Assembly (NCBI RefSeq): GCF_030698145.1
Contig: NZ_JAUYNW010000094.1
Coordinates: 1 to 64,000 of the forward strand
DNA from: Phenylobacterium sp.
GTDB taxonomy: Bacteria > Pseudomonadota > Alphaproteobacteria > Caulobacterales > Caulobacteraceae
Length of the DNA stretch: 64,000 nucleotides
Direction: 5' to 3'
In this document: positions 34,436 through 44,090 of the stretch, piece by piece
Position numbering within the stretch: the first letter of the stretch is position 1
How the letters are laid out: the number at the start of each line of letters is the position of its first letter
Made by a program: the position numbers and the translations under genes
Notes under the pieces: generated by a model
The model's input: the letters and a program-made list of their open reading frames with translations, nothing else
What the model was told of the DNA's origin: nothing
The model's database searches: none

Positions 34436-35340
34436 CGGGCCTCCGCGTCCTTCAGCGCCTCATAGGCCGCGCGCAGCCTGGCGGTCACCGGCCCGGGCCG
34501 CGTAGCGGGCAGCTCGCGGCCGTCGATCGACCGCACCGGGGTCAGGCCGCCGAACGTGCCGGTGACGAAGGCCTCGTCGGCGGAATAGACCTCGGCCAGG
34601 GTGAAGTCGCCCAGGGTGATCGGCACGCCGTGGTCGCCGCACAGCCGGATGACATTGGCCCGCGTGACGCCGTTGAAGCAGTAGGCGCCGGAGGAGGTCA
34701 TCACCCGCCCGTCGCGGACGAAGAAGAAGTTGGTGGCGTTGCAGCTTGAGACGAAGCCGTGCGGGTCCAGCATCAGGGCCTCGTCGGCCCCGGCCTTGAT
34801 CGCCTGCAGCAGGGCCTGGATCAGGTTCAGCCGGCTGTGGGAGTTGAGCCGCATGTCGAACATGTCGGCCGGGGTGCAGCGGATGGTGGAGGTGAACAGC
34901 GACAGGCCGCGGGTCACGATCTCCGGGCTGGGCGACTTGTACTCGGCCGTGACCACTATGGTCGGCCTGCCCAGCCAGTTGCGCGGGTCCTGGTTGGCCG
35001 CGGCCTTCTCGCCCCGGGTCACCATCAGCCGCAGGTGGGCCCCGTCCTCCATGCCGTTGGCGGCCAGCAACCGGCGGATCTCGGCCGTCAGCGCCTCGCG
35101 GGTCAGGCCGATGTCGAGGTCGATGGTCCGCGCGCCCTCGTAGAGCCGGTCCATGTGGGCGCCCAGGAAGAGCAGAGCGCCCTTGTGCAGCCGCAGGCCC
35201 TCCCAGACCCCGTCGCCCAGCACGAAGCCAGCGTCGAAGATCGAGACCTTGGCCGCCTCGCGAGGCACGAGATCGCCGTTGAGATAGATGAGCGCCGTCG
35301 CGTTGCGCGGGTCGGCGGCGAAATCCTGACTTCCAGCCAT
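34432..35340 (-). CDS. class IV aminotransferase-like protein
   Basis: 302 residues of the PLP fold type IV group (BCAT, D-amino-acid aminotransferase, aminodeoxychorismate lyase). Recognised by FDAGFVLGDGVWEGLRLHKG, ALMLDPHGFVSSCNATNFFF, FNGVTRANVIRLCGDHGVP and FVTGTFGGLTPVRSIDGREL. Aligning the helix DMRLNSHSRLNLIQALLQA on D-amino-acid aminotransferase puts Asn166 at the place of the Schiff-base lysine; the first nearby Lys is later. So catalysis may differ or this is a subfamily with a shifted lysine. Translationally coupled to the sulfotransferase-like gene. Confidence 0.85.
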   Translation of the reverse strand: MAGSQDFAADPRNATALIYLNGDLVPREAAKVSIFDAGFVLGDGVWEGLRLHKGALLFLGAHMDRLYEGARTIDLDIGLTREALTAEIRRLLAANGMEDGAHLRLMVTRGEKAAANQDPRNWLGRPTIVVTAEYKSPSPEIVTRGLSLFTSTIRCTPADMFDMRLNSHSRLNLIQALLQAIKAGADEALMLDPHGFVSSCNATNFFFVRDGRVMTSSGAYCFNGVTRANVIRLCGDHGVPITLGDFTLAEVYSADEAFVTGTFGGLTPVRSIDGRELPATRPGPVTARLRAAYEALKDAEAR

Positions 35341-35400
35341 GGCGGCAAGTTGTAGGTGGCGTTAGGACACGAGGCTAGCGCCTGACAGCGGAGTTTCAGC

Positions 35401-36603
35401 ATGACCCATGGCATCGGCGGCTCGACCGCGGAGATCGAGCTTTCGCAACTCTCGCCCTGGCCCAATCCCGCACCGGCCATCACGCGAGAGGAGCGCATGG
35501 CCCGGATCGCCCGCGCCCGGGAGCTGATGGGCCAGATCGGCGCGGACGCCCTGATCGTCGGCGCCGGCGCCTCGCTGCGCTATTTCGCCGGCGTCGGCTG
35601 GAACGCCACCGAGCGGCTGGTGGCGATGATCCTGCCGCTGGAGGGCCCGCCGCGGATGGTCTGCCCGCGCTTCGAGCTGGGCTCGTTGGAAGCCTCGCTC
35701 GGGATCGAGGCGCAGATGCTGCTCTGGGAGGAACATGAGAGCCCCTATGTGCTGGCCGCCCGCACCCTGGGCGACCTTGGCGCCAAGACCCTGGCAATCG
35801 ACCCCGCCCTGCCCTTCTTCGTGTTCAACGGCCTGAGGCTGGCCGCGCCGGGCGTCGACCTGCTGGACGGCGCCCCGGTCATCGACGGTTGCCGGATGAT
35901 CAAGTCGTCTGCCGAGCTGGCCCTGATGTCCCAGGCCAAGGCCATGACGTTGGAGGTCCACCGCCGCGCCGCGGCCATCCTGGCGCCGGGGATCACCACC
36001 ACGGCGGTGCGTCGCTTCATCGACCAGGCGCACCGGGCGCTGGGCGCCGACGACGGGTCGTCCTTCTGCGCGGTGCAGTTCGGCCTGGCCAGCGCCTACC
36101 CCCACGGCCTGCCCGGCGAACAGGCCCTGGCCGATGGCGACCTGGTCCTGATCGACACCGGCTGCCGGGTGCAGGGCTACAATTCCGACATCACCCGCAC
36201 CTACGCGTTCGGCGAGCCTTCCCCCGAGCATCGCCGGGTCTGGGAAGTCGAGAAGCGCGCCCAGGCCGCCGCCTTCGCCGCCGTGAAACCCGGCGTGCCC
36301 TGCGAAGAGATCGACGCGGTCGCTCGCTCGGTCCTGGCCGCCGCCGGGTTCAGCCCCGACTACGACCTGCCGGGCCTGCCCCACCGGACCGGCCACGGCA
36401 TCGGACTGTCGATCCATGAGGCGCCCTATCTGGTCCGCGGCGACAAGACCCCGCTGGCGCCCGGCATGTGCTTCTCGAACGAGCCGATGATCGTCATCCC
36501 CGATGCGTTCGGCGTGCGCCTGGAGGACCACTTCCACGTCACGGTGGACGGGGCCGCCTGGTTCACCCCGCCCCAGCCCAGCCTGGAAAAACCGTTCGGC
36601 TGA
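35401..36603 (+). CDS. M24 metallopeptidase (Xaa-Pro aminopeptidase type)
   Basis: 400 residues. The creatinase-like N-terminal domain is followed by the pita-bread catalytic domain with all five metal ligands: Asp in VLIDTGCRVQGYNSDITRTY (two Asp), His in PHRTGHGIGLSIHEAPYL, Glu in MCFSNEPMIVIP and Glu in RLEDHFHVTV. It would remove N-terminal residues next to proline or cleave a related C-N bond. Divergent from the aminotransferase pair with a 60-base gap. Cytosolic; no signal peptide. Confidence 0.92.
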   Translation: MTHGIGGSTAEIELSQLSPWPNPAPAITREERMARIARARELMGQIGADALIVGAGASLRYFAGVGWNATERLVAMILPLEGPPRMVCPRFELGSLEASLGIEAQMLLWEEHESPYVLAARTLGDLGAKTLAIDPALPFFVFNGLRLAAPGVDLLDGAPVIDGCRMIKSSAELALMSQAKAMTLEVHRRAAAILAPGITTTAVRRFIDQAHRALGADDGSSFCAVQFGLASAYPHGLPGEQALADGDLVLIDTGCRVQGYNSDITRTYAFGEPSPEHRRVWEVEKRAQAAAFAAVKPGVPCEEIDAVARSVLAAAGFSPDYDLPGLPHRTGHGIGLSIHEAPYLVRGDKTPLAPGMCFSNEPMIVIPDAFGVRLEDHFHVTVDGAAWFTPPQPSLEKPFG

Positions 36604-36698
36604 CCGACCTGCGCGCCCCCGAGTCGCGCCTTGCACGCGCCCTGCTCCCGATATACAGTTATTATACAACTAGTAAGTTGTTGATACCCTGTACCCCC

Positions 36699-36776
36699 GT
36701 CACCTGAGCCTGTCCGCGGAACCACCCTCCCCCCAGCGACGCGGCCCCCGCCCCCACGGGGTACGGCTCAGGTGAC
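36699..36776. repeat. 12-base inverted repeat in a 360-base gap
   Basis: GTCACCTGAGCC at 36699-36710 is repeated in inverse as GGCTCAGGTGAC at 36765-36776, perfect over 12 bases with a 54-base spacer rich in C. Just before it (36667-36682) lies ACAACTAGTAAGTTGT, a six-base-arm palindrome in AT-rich sequence. The gap 36604-36963 otherwise holds only the copper promoter at its right end. The repeat could be the terminator-like end of the peptidase transcript, a protein site, or the remains of an inserted element. Confidence 0.55.
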
Positions 36777-36901
36777 ACCCTCAGGGGCGCTCGACGCGGC
36801 GGGCGGCGGCCAAGAACATCGCTGCCCGCGGCAGTGGTGGTCGTCAGATTGCCTTCGGCCGCCCCCATTGCGGACATCGAAAACCGCAGGAAACGAACCC
36901 C

Positions 36902-36932
36902 TTGACCCTCCCATCATGGGAAGGTCCATCTA
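36902..36932 (+). promoter_or_regulatory. CueR-type copper promoter/operator of copA
   Basis: TTGACC at 36902-36907 serves as -35, with a long spacer of about 19-20 bases to the weak -10 (CATCTA region at 36927-36933). The spacer contains a 23-base dyad: left arm GACCCTCCCAT (36904-36914) and right arm ATGGGAAGGTC (36916-36926), matching in ten of eleven positions around a central C. An over-long spacer holding a dyad with GACC and GGTC ends is the signature of MerR-family copper activators. cueR lies at the end of the same transcript, so the circuit is complete: Cu(I)-CueR untwists this promoter. Confidence 0.88.
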
Positions 36933-36963
36933 GGGCGGGCATCGACCACCAGGAGGCCCGTTC

Positions 36964-39462
36964 ATGCCCGCTACGACGCTGACGCCCATCGACATACCTG
37001 TGCTCGGCATGACCTGCGCCAGCTGCGTCAGGCGGGTCGAGAAGGCCATCGCCGCCGTGCCAGGCGTGGCCAGGGCCTCGGTGAACCTTACCGCCGAACG
37101 CGCTCATGTGGAGTTCACCGCTGAGGACCAGACGCGCGCGGTGGTCGAGGCGATCCGCAAGGCGGGCTACGAGCCGCTCGCCCACACAGTCGAGCTCAAG
37201 GTCGACGGAATGACCTGCGCGAGTTGTGTAGGGCGGGTCGAGCGGGCGCTAAGGGGGGTTCCGGGCGTGCTCGCGGCCGAGGTCAACCTGGCCACCGAAC
37301 GGGCGAGCGTCCGCGTCCTCGAAGGGTCCGCCGGAACACTAGCTCTCACCGCGGCGGTTGCGAGCGCAGGCTATGAAGCCAAGCCAGTCGGGGAGACCAC
37401 GCCCGACCTGACCGACCGCGAACGCGCTGCCCGCGAGGCTGAAATCATGGGCCTGAAGCGCGCCGTGCTGGTCGCCGCCCTGGCGACAGCGCCGCTGTTC
37501 CTGGCGGAAATGGCTCGTCATTTCATTCCAGGCGCCCACCACTGGCTGGCCGCGACCATCGGTGAACAGCCCTGGCGGCTGATAAGCTTCGCGCTGGCGG
37601 GCTTCGTCCTGTTCGGGCCGGGCCTGCGGTTCTATCGCAAGGGCGTGCCGAACCTGATCCGGCGCACCCCCGACATGAACTCCCTGGTCGTGCTCGGCGC
37701 GAGCGCGGCCTTCGCCTATTCGGCGGTCGCGACCTTCGCCCCGCGACTCCTGCCGGCCAGCGCCGACTTCGTCTACTACGAGGCTGCGGCCGTCATCGTG
37801 ACCCTGATCCTGCTCGGCCGGCTGTTCGAGGCGCAGGCCAAGGGCCGGACCAGCGAGGCCATCAAGCGGCTGATGACCCTGCAGGCGAAGACCGCCCACG
37901 TGCTGCGCGGCGGCGAGGAGGCCGAAATCGCCGTGGCCGATGTCATCGTCGGCGACATTGTCGTGGTCCGTCCGGGGGAACGCGTCGCCGTCGACGGCGA
38001 CGTGGTCGAGGGCGCGTCCTTTGTCGATGAGTCAATGATCACCGGGGAGCCGATCCCGGCCGCGAAGGGCCCCGGCGACGGGGTCGTTGGGGGCACGGTC
38101 AACAAGACCGGCGCCTTCCGGTTCCGCGCCACCAAGGTCGGCTCGGCGACCCTGCTGGCCCAGATCGTCCGCATGGTGGAGACCGCCCAGGGCGCCAAGC
38201 TGCCGATCCAGGCCCTGGTCGACCAGGTGACCTCCTGGTTCGTGCCGGCGGTGATCGCCGCAGCCGCCCTCACCTTCGGCGTTTGGCTGGTCTTCGGGCC
38301 GAGCCCGGCGCTCAGCTTCGCCCTGGTCAATGCGGTCGCCGTGTTGATCATCGCCTGTCCCTGCGCCATGGGCCTGGCTACGCCGACCTCGATCATGGTC
38401 GGAACCGGCAAGGCCGCCGAACTCGGGGTGCTGTTCCGCAACGGCGAGGCCCTGCAGAGCCTTCGCGATGTGAAGGTGGTGGCCTTCGACAAGACCGGGA
38501 CCCTGACGCTCGGCCGTCCTGCTCTCACCGACCTGCAGGTCGCCGACGGCCATGACGAGGTGGACGTCCTGCGCCTGGTCGCCGCCGTCGAGGGCAGGTC
38601 CGAGCACCCCATCGCCCAAGCCATCGTCGAGACGGCGAAGGCCCGAGGGCTGGCGGCGGCGACGGCCGACGCCTTCGAGGCTGTCCCCGGCTTCGGCGCC
38701 CAGGCCACTGTCGAGGGCAGGCTGGTGCAGGTCGGAGCCGACCGCTTCCTGCAGCGCCTCGGCGTATCGACGGCGCCGTTCGCGATCGAGGCCGAGCGCC
38801 TGGCCGGCGAGGCCAAGACCCCACTCTACGCGGCCATCGACGGTGAACTCGTGGCGATCATCGCTGTCGCCGATCCGATCAAGCCGACCACGGCCCAGGC
38901 GCTGAGCGCTCTGCACGCCATGGGCCTGAAGGTGGCGATGATCACCGGCGACAACCGCCGCACGGCGCAAGCCGTCGCCGCGGTCCTGGGGGTTGACGAC
39001 GTGGTCGCCGAGGTCCTACCCGACGCCAAGGTGGCCACCGTCAAGGCGCTCCAGGCGCGCTACGGCCGCGTCGCCTTCGTCGGCGATGGGGTCAACGACG
39101 CGCCGGCCCTGGCGACGGCCGATGTAGGGATCGCCATGGGCGCCGGCACGGACATCGCCATCGAGAGCGCCGATCTGGTGCTGATGCGTAGCGACCTGCT
39201 GGGCGTGGCCACGGCCATCGCGCTGAGCCGGGCGGTGTTGGGCAACATCCGCCAGAACCTGATCTGGGCGTTTGGCTACAACGTCGTCCTGATCCCCGTA
39301 GCGGCCGGCCTGCTCTATCCGACCTTCGGAATCCTGCTCTCGCCCATGATCGCCGCCGGGGCCATGGCGCTGTCCAGCGTCAGCGTGCTCACCAATGCGC
39401 TACGCCTTCGCACTTTCAGGCCGCCCGCGCCGATATACGTCACTGAAGGATCCGCCGCATGA
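36964..39462 (+). CDS. copA: Cu(I)-exporting P1B-type ATPase CopA
   Basis: 832 residues. Two HMA domains, each with GMTCASC (residues about 15-21 and 85-91), come first. The membrane domain carries the transport-site motif [15 protein letters not shown], and the cytoplasmic domains have [15 protein letters not shown] (phospho-Asp near 509), SEHPIAQAI (the HP loop), [10 protein letters not shown] and [20 protein letters not shown]. It pumps Cu(I) from the cytosol to the periplasm. A strong AGGAGG precedes the ATG. The stop overlaps the start of cueR by four bases. Confidence 0.97.
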   Translation: MPATTLTPIDIPVLGMTCASCVRRVEKAIAAVPGVARASVNLTAERAHVEFTAEDQTRAVVEAIRKAGYEPLAHTVELKVDGMTCASCVGRVERALRGVPGVLAAEVNLATERASVRVLEGSAGTLALTAAVASAGYEAKPVGETTPDLTDRERAAREAEIMGLKRAVLVAALATAPLFLAEMARHFIPGAHHWLAATIGEQPWRLISFALAGFVLFGPGLRFYRKGVPNLIRRTPDMNSLVVLGASAAFAYSAVATFAPRLLPASADFVYYEAAAVIVTLILLGRLFEAQAKGRTSEAIKRLMTLQAKTAHVLRGGEEAEIAVADVIVGDIVVVRPGERVAVDGDVVEGASFVDESMITGEPIPAAKGPGDGVVGGTVNKTGAFRFRATKVGSATLLAQIVRMVETAQGAKLPIQALVDQVTSWFVPAVIAAAALTFGVWLVFGPSPALSFALVNAVAVLIIACPCAMGLATPTSIMVGTGKAAELGVLFRNGEALQSLRDVKVVAFDKTGTLTLGRPALTDLQVADGHDEVDVLRLVAAVEGRSEHPIAQAIVETAKARGLAAATADAFEAVPGFGAQATVEGRLVQVGADRFLQRLGVSTAPFAIEAERLAGEAKTPLYAAIDGELVAIIAVADPIKPTTAQALSALHAMGLKVAMITGDNRRTAQAVAAVLGVDDVVAEVLPDAKVATVKALQARYGRVAFVGDGVNDAPALATADVGIAMGAGTDIAIESADLVLMRSDLLGVATAIALSRAVLGNIRQNLIWAFGYNVVLIPVAAGLLYPTFGILLSPMIAAGAMALSSVSVLTNALRLRTFRPPAPIYVTEGSAA

Positions 39463-39887
39463 ACATCGGCCAAGCGTCCAAGGCTTCCGGGGTCTCGACC
39501 AAGATGATCCGGTATTATGATGAGATCGGCTTGGTGCGGCCCGCGAGCCGCACCGAGTCCAACTACCGGGAGTTCGACGATCGCGAGATCAACGAGCTGC
39601 GCTTCATCAAGCGCGCGCGCAGCCTCGGCTTCTCGGTCAGCGACATCACCCAGCTGCTGTCGCTGTGGCGCGACAGCGACAGGTCGAGCCGGGAGGTCAA
39701 GGCGATCGCCGACCATCACCTCGCCGACCTCGACGCCCGCATCGCCGAGATGAAGTCCATGGCCGACACCCTCCGCCACCTCTCCCACTGCTGCACTGGC
39801 GATGATCGGCCAAACTGTCCGATCTTGGCCGATCTGACCGAGGGCAAGGAGCCCGGCAGCCCAAGTCAGAAGCCGCTGCGTCGGTAA
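39459..39887 (+). CDS. cueR: Cu(I)-responsive MerR-family activator CueR
   Basis: 142 residues. Winged helix-turn-helix [20 protein letters not shown] and [18 protein letters not shown], a long dimerisation helix, and the metal loop [13 protein letters not shown], in which Cys and Cys separated by seven residues bind Cu(I) linearly as in E. coli CueR. Made in the same transcript as copA through an overlapping start, it should activate the promoter at 36902 and so respond within one operon. The 221 bases after it show no gene. Confidence 0.96.
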   Translation: MNIGQASKASGVSTKMIRYYDEIGLVRPASRTESNYREFDDREINELRFIKRARSLGFSVSDITQLLSLWRDSDRSSREVKAIADHHLADLDARIAEMKSMADTLRHLSHCCTGDDRPNCPILADLTEGKEPGSPSQKPLRR

Positions 39888-40108
39888 ACGACCTGGGTCT
39901 TCTCCTCCTCGGATCCGGCGGCGACGTGACGCCAGTCACCGGGCTGGCTCGGAGCCGAGCAGGAATTCCATGACGGCCCATGCCGACGAATCGGCTCTCA
40001 GCTCGGTCGTATTTGAATTTTGAATACAGGCGCGCTGGCCAGCTGGCGGCTCAGCTTCGGAGGCTGTAATCCGGTCGTGGCGATTGCGCATCACGATCGG
40101 AGACATCC

Positions 40109-40573
40109 ATGGCCGTCAGGCTTCACGTCAACGGTTCGGTCCGCGAGGCCGATGTCGATCCGGAAATGCCGCTGCTGTGGGCGCTGCGCGACGTGCTCGG
40201 TGTTCTCGGGCCGAAATTCGGGTGCGGCGTCGCCCAGTGCGGCGCCTGCACCGTGCACGTCGATGGCCAGCCGATCCGCTCCTGCGTCACACCGGTGGCC
40301 GCCGTCTCGGGCCGCGTGACCACCATCGAGGGTGTTGGCGCCACCGCCATCGGCAGGAGGGTCCAGCAGGCCTGGAGCGAACTCGACGTCGCCCAGTGCG
40401 GCTACTGCCAGCCCGGCCAGATCATGTCGGCCACGGCCCTGCTGAAGGGTAAGGCCAAGCCCGCTAACGACGACATCGACGCGGCGATGGGCGGCAACAT
40501 CTGCCGCTGCGCCACCTACACCCGCATCCGGGCCGCCATCAAACAGGCCTCCGGCCAGAAGACGGAGGCTTGA
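40109..40573 (+). CDS. 2Fe-2S subunit of a molybdenum hydroxylase (IorA-like)
   Basis: 154 residues. First cluster ligands in KFGCGVAQCGACTVHVDGQP with the further Cys in IRSCVTP, second cluster in AQCGYCQPGQIMSATALL and NICRCATYTRIRAA. This is the small electron-transfer subunit of xanthine-dehydrogenase-family enzymes that lack an FAD subunit, such as isoquinoline 1-oxidoreductase and aldehyde oxidases of the periplasm. The large subunit starts six bases after the stop. Confidence 0.93.
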   Translation: MAVRLHVNGSVREADVDPEMPLLWALRDVLGVLGPKFGCGVAQCGACTVHVDGQPIRSCVTPVAAVSGRVTTIEGVGATAIGRRVQQAWSELDVAQCGYCQPGQIMSATALLKGKAKPANDDIDAAMGGNICRCATYTRIRAAIKQASGQKTEA

Positions 40574-40578
40574 GGATC

Positions 40579-42768
40579 ATGGCTGACGGAACCCTTCCCC
40601 TCACCGCCTCGCGGCGCGATGTCCTCAGGACCGGCGTGGGCGCCGGCGGCGGCCTGCTGATGGGCTTCGCCATGGCCGGCAAGGCAGCGGCCCAGGCCGC
40701 GAGCGCCAAGCTCAACACCTATGTCTCCATCGCTCCCGACGGGGCGGTGTCGATCATGGCCAAGAACCCGGAGGTCGGGCAGGGGATCAAGACCTCGCTG
40801 CCGATGATCATCGCCGAGGAGCTGGACGTCGACTGGGCCCAGGTGAAGAGCGTCCAGGCGCCCTCCGACCCCGCCCTTTATGGCCGCCAGTTTGCCGGCG
40901 GCAGCGCGGCCACGCCGCTGCACTGGGACGAGCTGCGCCGCGTGGGCGCCGCCGGCCGCGCAATGCTGATCGCCGCCGCCGCCAAGGGCTGGAACGTGCC
41001 GGCCGGCGAATGCATCACCGCCTCGGGCGTCGTCCATCACAAGGCGTCCGGCCGCAAGGCGACTTACGGCGCCCTGTCGGCTGTGGCAGCGACCCTGCCG
41101 GCGCCGGACCTCAAGACCCTGATCCTGAAGGATCCCAAGGACTACAAGATCATCGGGCGCTCCATCGCCCAGGTCGACACGCCCTCGATCGTGACTGGCA
41201 AGCCGCTGTTCGGGATCGACGTGGTCGTACCGGGCATGCTGTTCGCCACCTTCGAGAAGGCGCCGGTGTTCGGCGCCAAGGTCGCCAGCGCCAATCTGGA
41301 GGCCGCCAAGGCGGTGAAGGGCGTGCGCCACGCTTTCGTGGTCGAGGGCGGGACCGCGCTGGACGGCCTGCTGCCCGGGGTCGCGGTGGTGGCCGACAGC
41401 TGGTGGGCGGCGCGCAAGGGCCGCGACAAGCTCGACATCAAATGGGCAGAACATCAGACCTCGAGCCAGTCGTCGGTGAGCTTCGCCGCCAAGGCCGTTG
41501 AGCTCTCCAAGGGCGCGCCCCTGCGCACCGAACGCAATGACGGCGACGTGGACGCAGCCCTCAAGGGCGCGGCCAAGACGGTGGAGGCGGCCTACGCCTA
41601 TCCCTTCATCTCGCACGCCAATCTGGAGCCGCAGAACTGCACGGCCCAGGTCAAGGACGGCAAGGTGGAGATCTGGGCGCCCACCCAGAACCCGCAGCCC
41701 GGCCGCGACCTGGTGGCCAAGGCCCTGGGCGTCGCCGACAAGGACGTGTTCATCCACATGATCCGCTGCGGCGGCGGGTTCGGGCGGCGGCTGAACAACG
41801 ACTACATGGTCGAGGCCGCCTGGATCGCCAAGCAGGTCGGCGCACCGGTGAAGCTGCTGTGGACGCGTGAAGACGACATGCGCCACGACTTCTACCGCCC
41901 GGCCGGCTGGCACTTCCTGCAAGGCGGCGTGGACGCCAATGGCGACATCGTCGGCTGGAAGAACCACTTCGTGTCGCTGGGCGAGAACGGTCAGGTCGCG
42001 CGGTCCGCCGGGATGGCGGCCCACGAGTTCCCGGCGCGCTTCGTGCCCAACTATCGCTACGACCTGTCGCTAATGGCCTGCGGCGTGCCGACCGGGCCCC
42101 TTAGGGCGCCGGGCTCCAACGCCATCGCCTTCGTGGTGCAGTGCTTCATCGACGAGCTGGCCCACGCCGCGGGCGCGGACCCGGTGGCGTTCCGGCTGAA
42201 GATGCTGGGCGACAAGGGCCTGGTCGGGACGCTCGGCCGCGACGCCTATGACGCCGGACGGATGGCGGGCGTGCTGAAGCTGGTCGCCGAGAAGTCCGGC
42301 TGGGGCCGCAAGCTGCCCAAGGGCTCGGGCCTGGGCGTGGGCTTCCACTTCAGCCACCTGGGCTACTTCGCCGAGGTGGTCGAGGTGAAGGTCGCCGCGG
42401 ACGGCGCAATCGAACTGGTCAAGGTGTGGGTGGGCGCCGATGTGGGCCGCCAGATCATCAATCCGTTCGGCGCGCTGAACCAGATCGAGGGGTCTGTCCT
42501 GGACGGCCTTTCCGGCGCGCTCACCCAGAAGGTCACCATCGAGAACGGCGCCGCTCGGGAGGGGAATTTCAACGACTACCCCCTGATGCGGATCAGTTCG
42601 GCGCCGCCGATCGAGACCCACTTCGTGAAGTCGGACAACTCGCCGACGGGGCTCGGCGAGCCGGCCATGCCGCCGGTGATTCCGGCGCTCTGCAACGCGA
42701 TCTTCGCGGCGACCGGCAAGCGCATCCGCCAACTGCCGATCGACACGGGGCTGCTGAAGAGCGTCTAG
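40579..42768 (+). CDS. molybdopterin-binding large subunit (IorB-like), Tat-exported
   Basis: 729 residues. Twin-arginine leader (TASRRDVLRTGVGAGGGLLM then MAGKAAAQ), so it acts in the periplasm after folding with cofactor. Aldehyde-oxidase/xanthine-dehydrogenase domain features: EVGQGIKTSLP, RCGGGFGRRLNNDYMVEAAW, RAPGSNAIAFVVQCFIDELA and the late TGLGEPAMPPVIPA, where the Glu is the catalytic base of the family. Substrate could be an N-heterocycle or aldehyde. Partner is the 2Fe-2S protein just upstream; electrons probably go to a cytochrome. Confidence 0.93.
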   Translation: MADGTLPLTASRRDVLRTGVGAGGGLLMGFAMAGKAAAQAASAKLNTYVSIAPDGAVSIMAKNPEVGQGIKTSLPMIIAEELDVDWAQVKSVQAPSDPALYGRQFAGGSAATPLHWDELRRVGAAGRAMLIAAAAKGWNVPAGECITASGVVHHKASGRKATYGALSAVAATLPAPDLKTLILKDPKDYKIIGRSIAQVDTPSIVTGKPLFGIDVVVPGMLFATFEKAPVFGAKVASANLEAAKAVKGVRHAFVVEGGTALDGLLPGVAVVADSWWAARKGRDKLDIKWAEHQTSSQSSVSFAAKAVELSKGAPLRTERNDGDVDAALKGAAKTVEAAYAYPFISHANLEPQNCTAQVKDGKVEIWAPTQNPQPGRDLVAKALGVADKDVFIHMIRCGGGFGRRLNNDYMVEAAWIAKQVGAPVKLLWTREDDMRHDFYRPAGWHFLQGGVDANGDIVGWKNHFVSLGENGQVARSAGMAAHEFPARFVPNYRYDLSLMACGVPTGPLRAPGSNAIAFVVQCFIDELAHAAGADPVAFRLKMLGDKGLVGTLGRDAYDAGRMAGVLKLVAEKSGWGRKLPKGSGLGVGFHFSHLGYFAEVVEVKVAADGAIELVKVWVGADVGRQIINPFGALNQIEGSVLDGLSGALTQKVTIENGAAREGNFNDYPLMRISSAPPIETHFVKSDNSPTGLGEPAMPPVIPALCNAIFAATGKRIRQLPIDTGLLKSV

Positions 42769-42816
42769 GCGCGACCTCCGCTATCGCGGCAATTGAGGGC
42801 GCGGTATGAGGTCGCC

Positions 42817-44037
42817 ATGACCGCCGCCGCCGCACCCGTCCCGACCAAGCGCTTCGTCGAGCGCAAGGCCGCCATCGTCGGTTCGGCGATCGAGGTGATC
42901 AACCGCAAGGGCGTGCACGGCATGACCCTGGCCGACGTCGCCGCGCGGCTGAACCTCGTGCCCACCGGGGTGATCTACTATTTCAGGAACAAGGAGGCCC
43001 TGGCCTCCGCCGCCTTCCTGGATGGGATCGGGCGGTTCAACCGGCTGGTGGCCGAAAGCGCCGGCCGCCAGGCCGTCCGCGAACGTCTAGGCGCCTTCCT
43101 CGACTCCTATTTCGACCACCAGCGCCGCTCGGCGCTGGGCGAATTCCCGCCCCTGGCGATGTTCAACGATGTCCGGGCCCTGGGCAGCGAGCCGGTGAAC
43201 CAGGCCTATGTGGACATGTTCCGCGGCGTGCGGAGTCTGCTCGAGGGACCCGAGACGCTCGCCCTGTCGCGCCAGGCCCTGAACGCGCGGGCCCACCTGC
43301 TGGTCTCGGAGGTCTTCTGGGCGCCGGCGTGGCTGGACCGGCACGACCTGGGCGACTACGGCCGGGTCTCGCGGCGGCTGGGCGCCATTCTCGCCGACGG
43401 CCTGGCCGCCCCCGGTCGAGCCTGGAGGCCGGTCGCCCTGCCGGCCCTGGTCGCCGAGCGCGACAGGCTCGAGACCTCCTGCGAACGCTTCCTGCGCGCG
43501 GCCACCCAGCTCATCAACGAAGAGGGCTATGTGGGCGCCTCGGTGGAGAAGATCTCCGCGCGGCTGAATGTCACCAAAGGCGCCTTCTACCATCACAACG
43601 AGACCAAGGACGAACTGGTCGTCGCCTGTTTCGAGCGCACCTTCCAAGTCATGCGCCGGGCCATCGACCAGGCCGAGGCGGTCTGCACCAACGGCCTGCA
43701 GACCCTGTCCACCGTCGCCACGGCCCTGGTCGAACACCAGATGACCGGCGCGGCGCCGCTGTTGCGCACTTCGGCGCTCACCTCCGCGCCGGAAGCCTTG
43801 CAGCCGCACCTCCTGGCCAGCTTCGACCGCATCTCCTACCGCTTCGCCGCCCTGATCTCCGACGGGGTGGCCGACGGCTCGGTCCGGGCTGTGGACGCCA
43901 ATATCGGCGCCCAGACGATGACGGCGGCGATCAACGCCGCCGCCGAGCTGCACTACTGGGTTCCAGGCGCCACCCCGGCCACGGTCGCCGAGCTCTATGT
44001 CCGCCCCCTGTTCGAGGGGCTGCTCTCGAAGCCGTAG
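42817..44037 (+). CDS. tandem (two-domain) TetR-family regulator
   Basis: 406 residues from the ATG at 42817. Two complete TetR DNA-binding units occur in one chain: residues 10-55 (RKAAIVGSAIEVINRKGVHG, MTLADVAARLNLVPTGVIYY) and residues about 220-265 (RFLRAATQLINEEGYVGASV, EKISARLNVTKGAFYHHNE). Each has its own C-terminal ligand-like region, so the gene is an internal fusion of two TetR proteins. It ends 53 bases before the carboxylase gene, with a palindrome between them, so it is the likely repressor of that gene. Confidence 0.88.
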   Translation: MTAAAAPVPTKRFVERKAAIVGSAIEVINRKGVHGMTLADVAARLNLVPTGVIYYFRNKEALASAAFLDGIGRFNRLVAESAGRQAVRERLGAFLDSYFDHQRRSALGEFPPLAMFNDVRALGSEPVNQAYVDMFRGVRSLLEGPETLALSRQALNARAHLLVSEVFWAPAWLDRHDLGDYGRVSRRLGAILADGLAAPGRAWRPVALPALVAERDRLETSCERFLRAATQLINEEGYVGASVEKISARLNVTKGAFYHHNETKDELVVACFERTFQVMRRAIDQAEAVCTNGLQTLSTVATALVEHQMTGAAPLLRTSALTSAPEALQPHLLASFDRISYRFAALISDGVADGSVRAVDANIGAQTMTAAINAAAELHYWVPGATPATVAELYVRPLFEGLLSKP

Positions 44038-44065
44038 ACGCGGGCCATGGCCACGGGCAATATCA

Positions 44066-44079
44066 AACAAACGTTTGTT
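44066..44079. promoter_or_regulatory. perfect palindrome, likely TetR operator
   Basis: AACAAACGTTTGTT is perfectly self-complementary over 14 bases, with partial extension to CAAACAAACGTTTGTTGG. The A-C-A-A-A-C-G-T-T-T-G-T core is a typical operator of TetR repressors controlling acyl-CoA genes (compare the G/CAAAC-N-GTTTG/C of PsrA). It is 11 bases ahead of the carboxylase GTG and 28 bases past the tandem TetR stop. Confidence 0.75.
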
Positions 44080-44090
44080 GGGATGGATCC

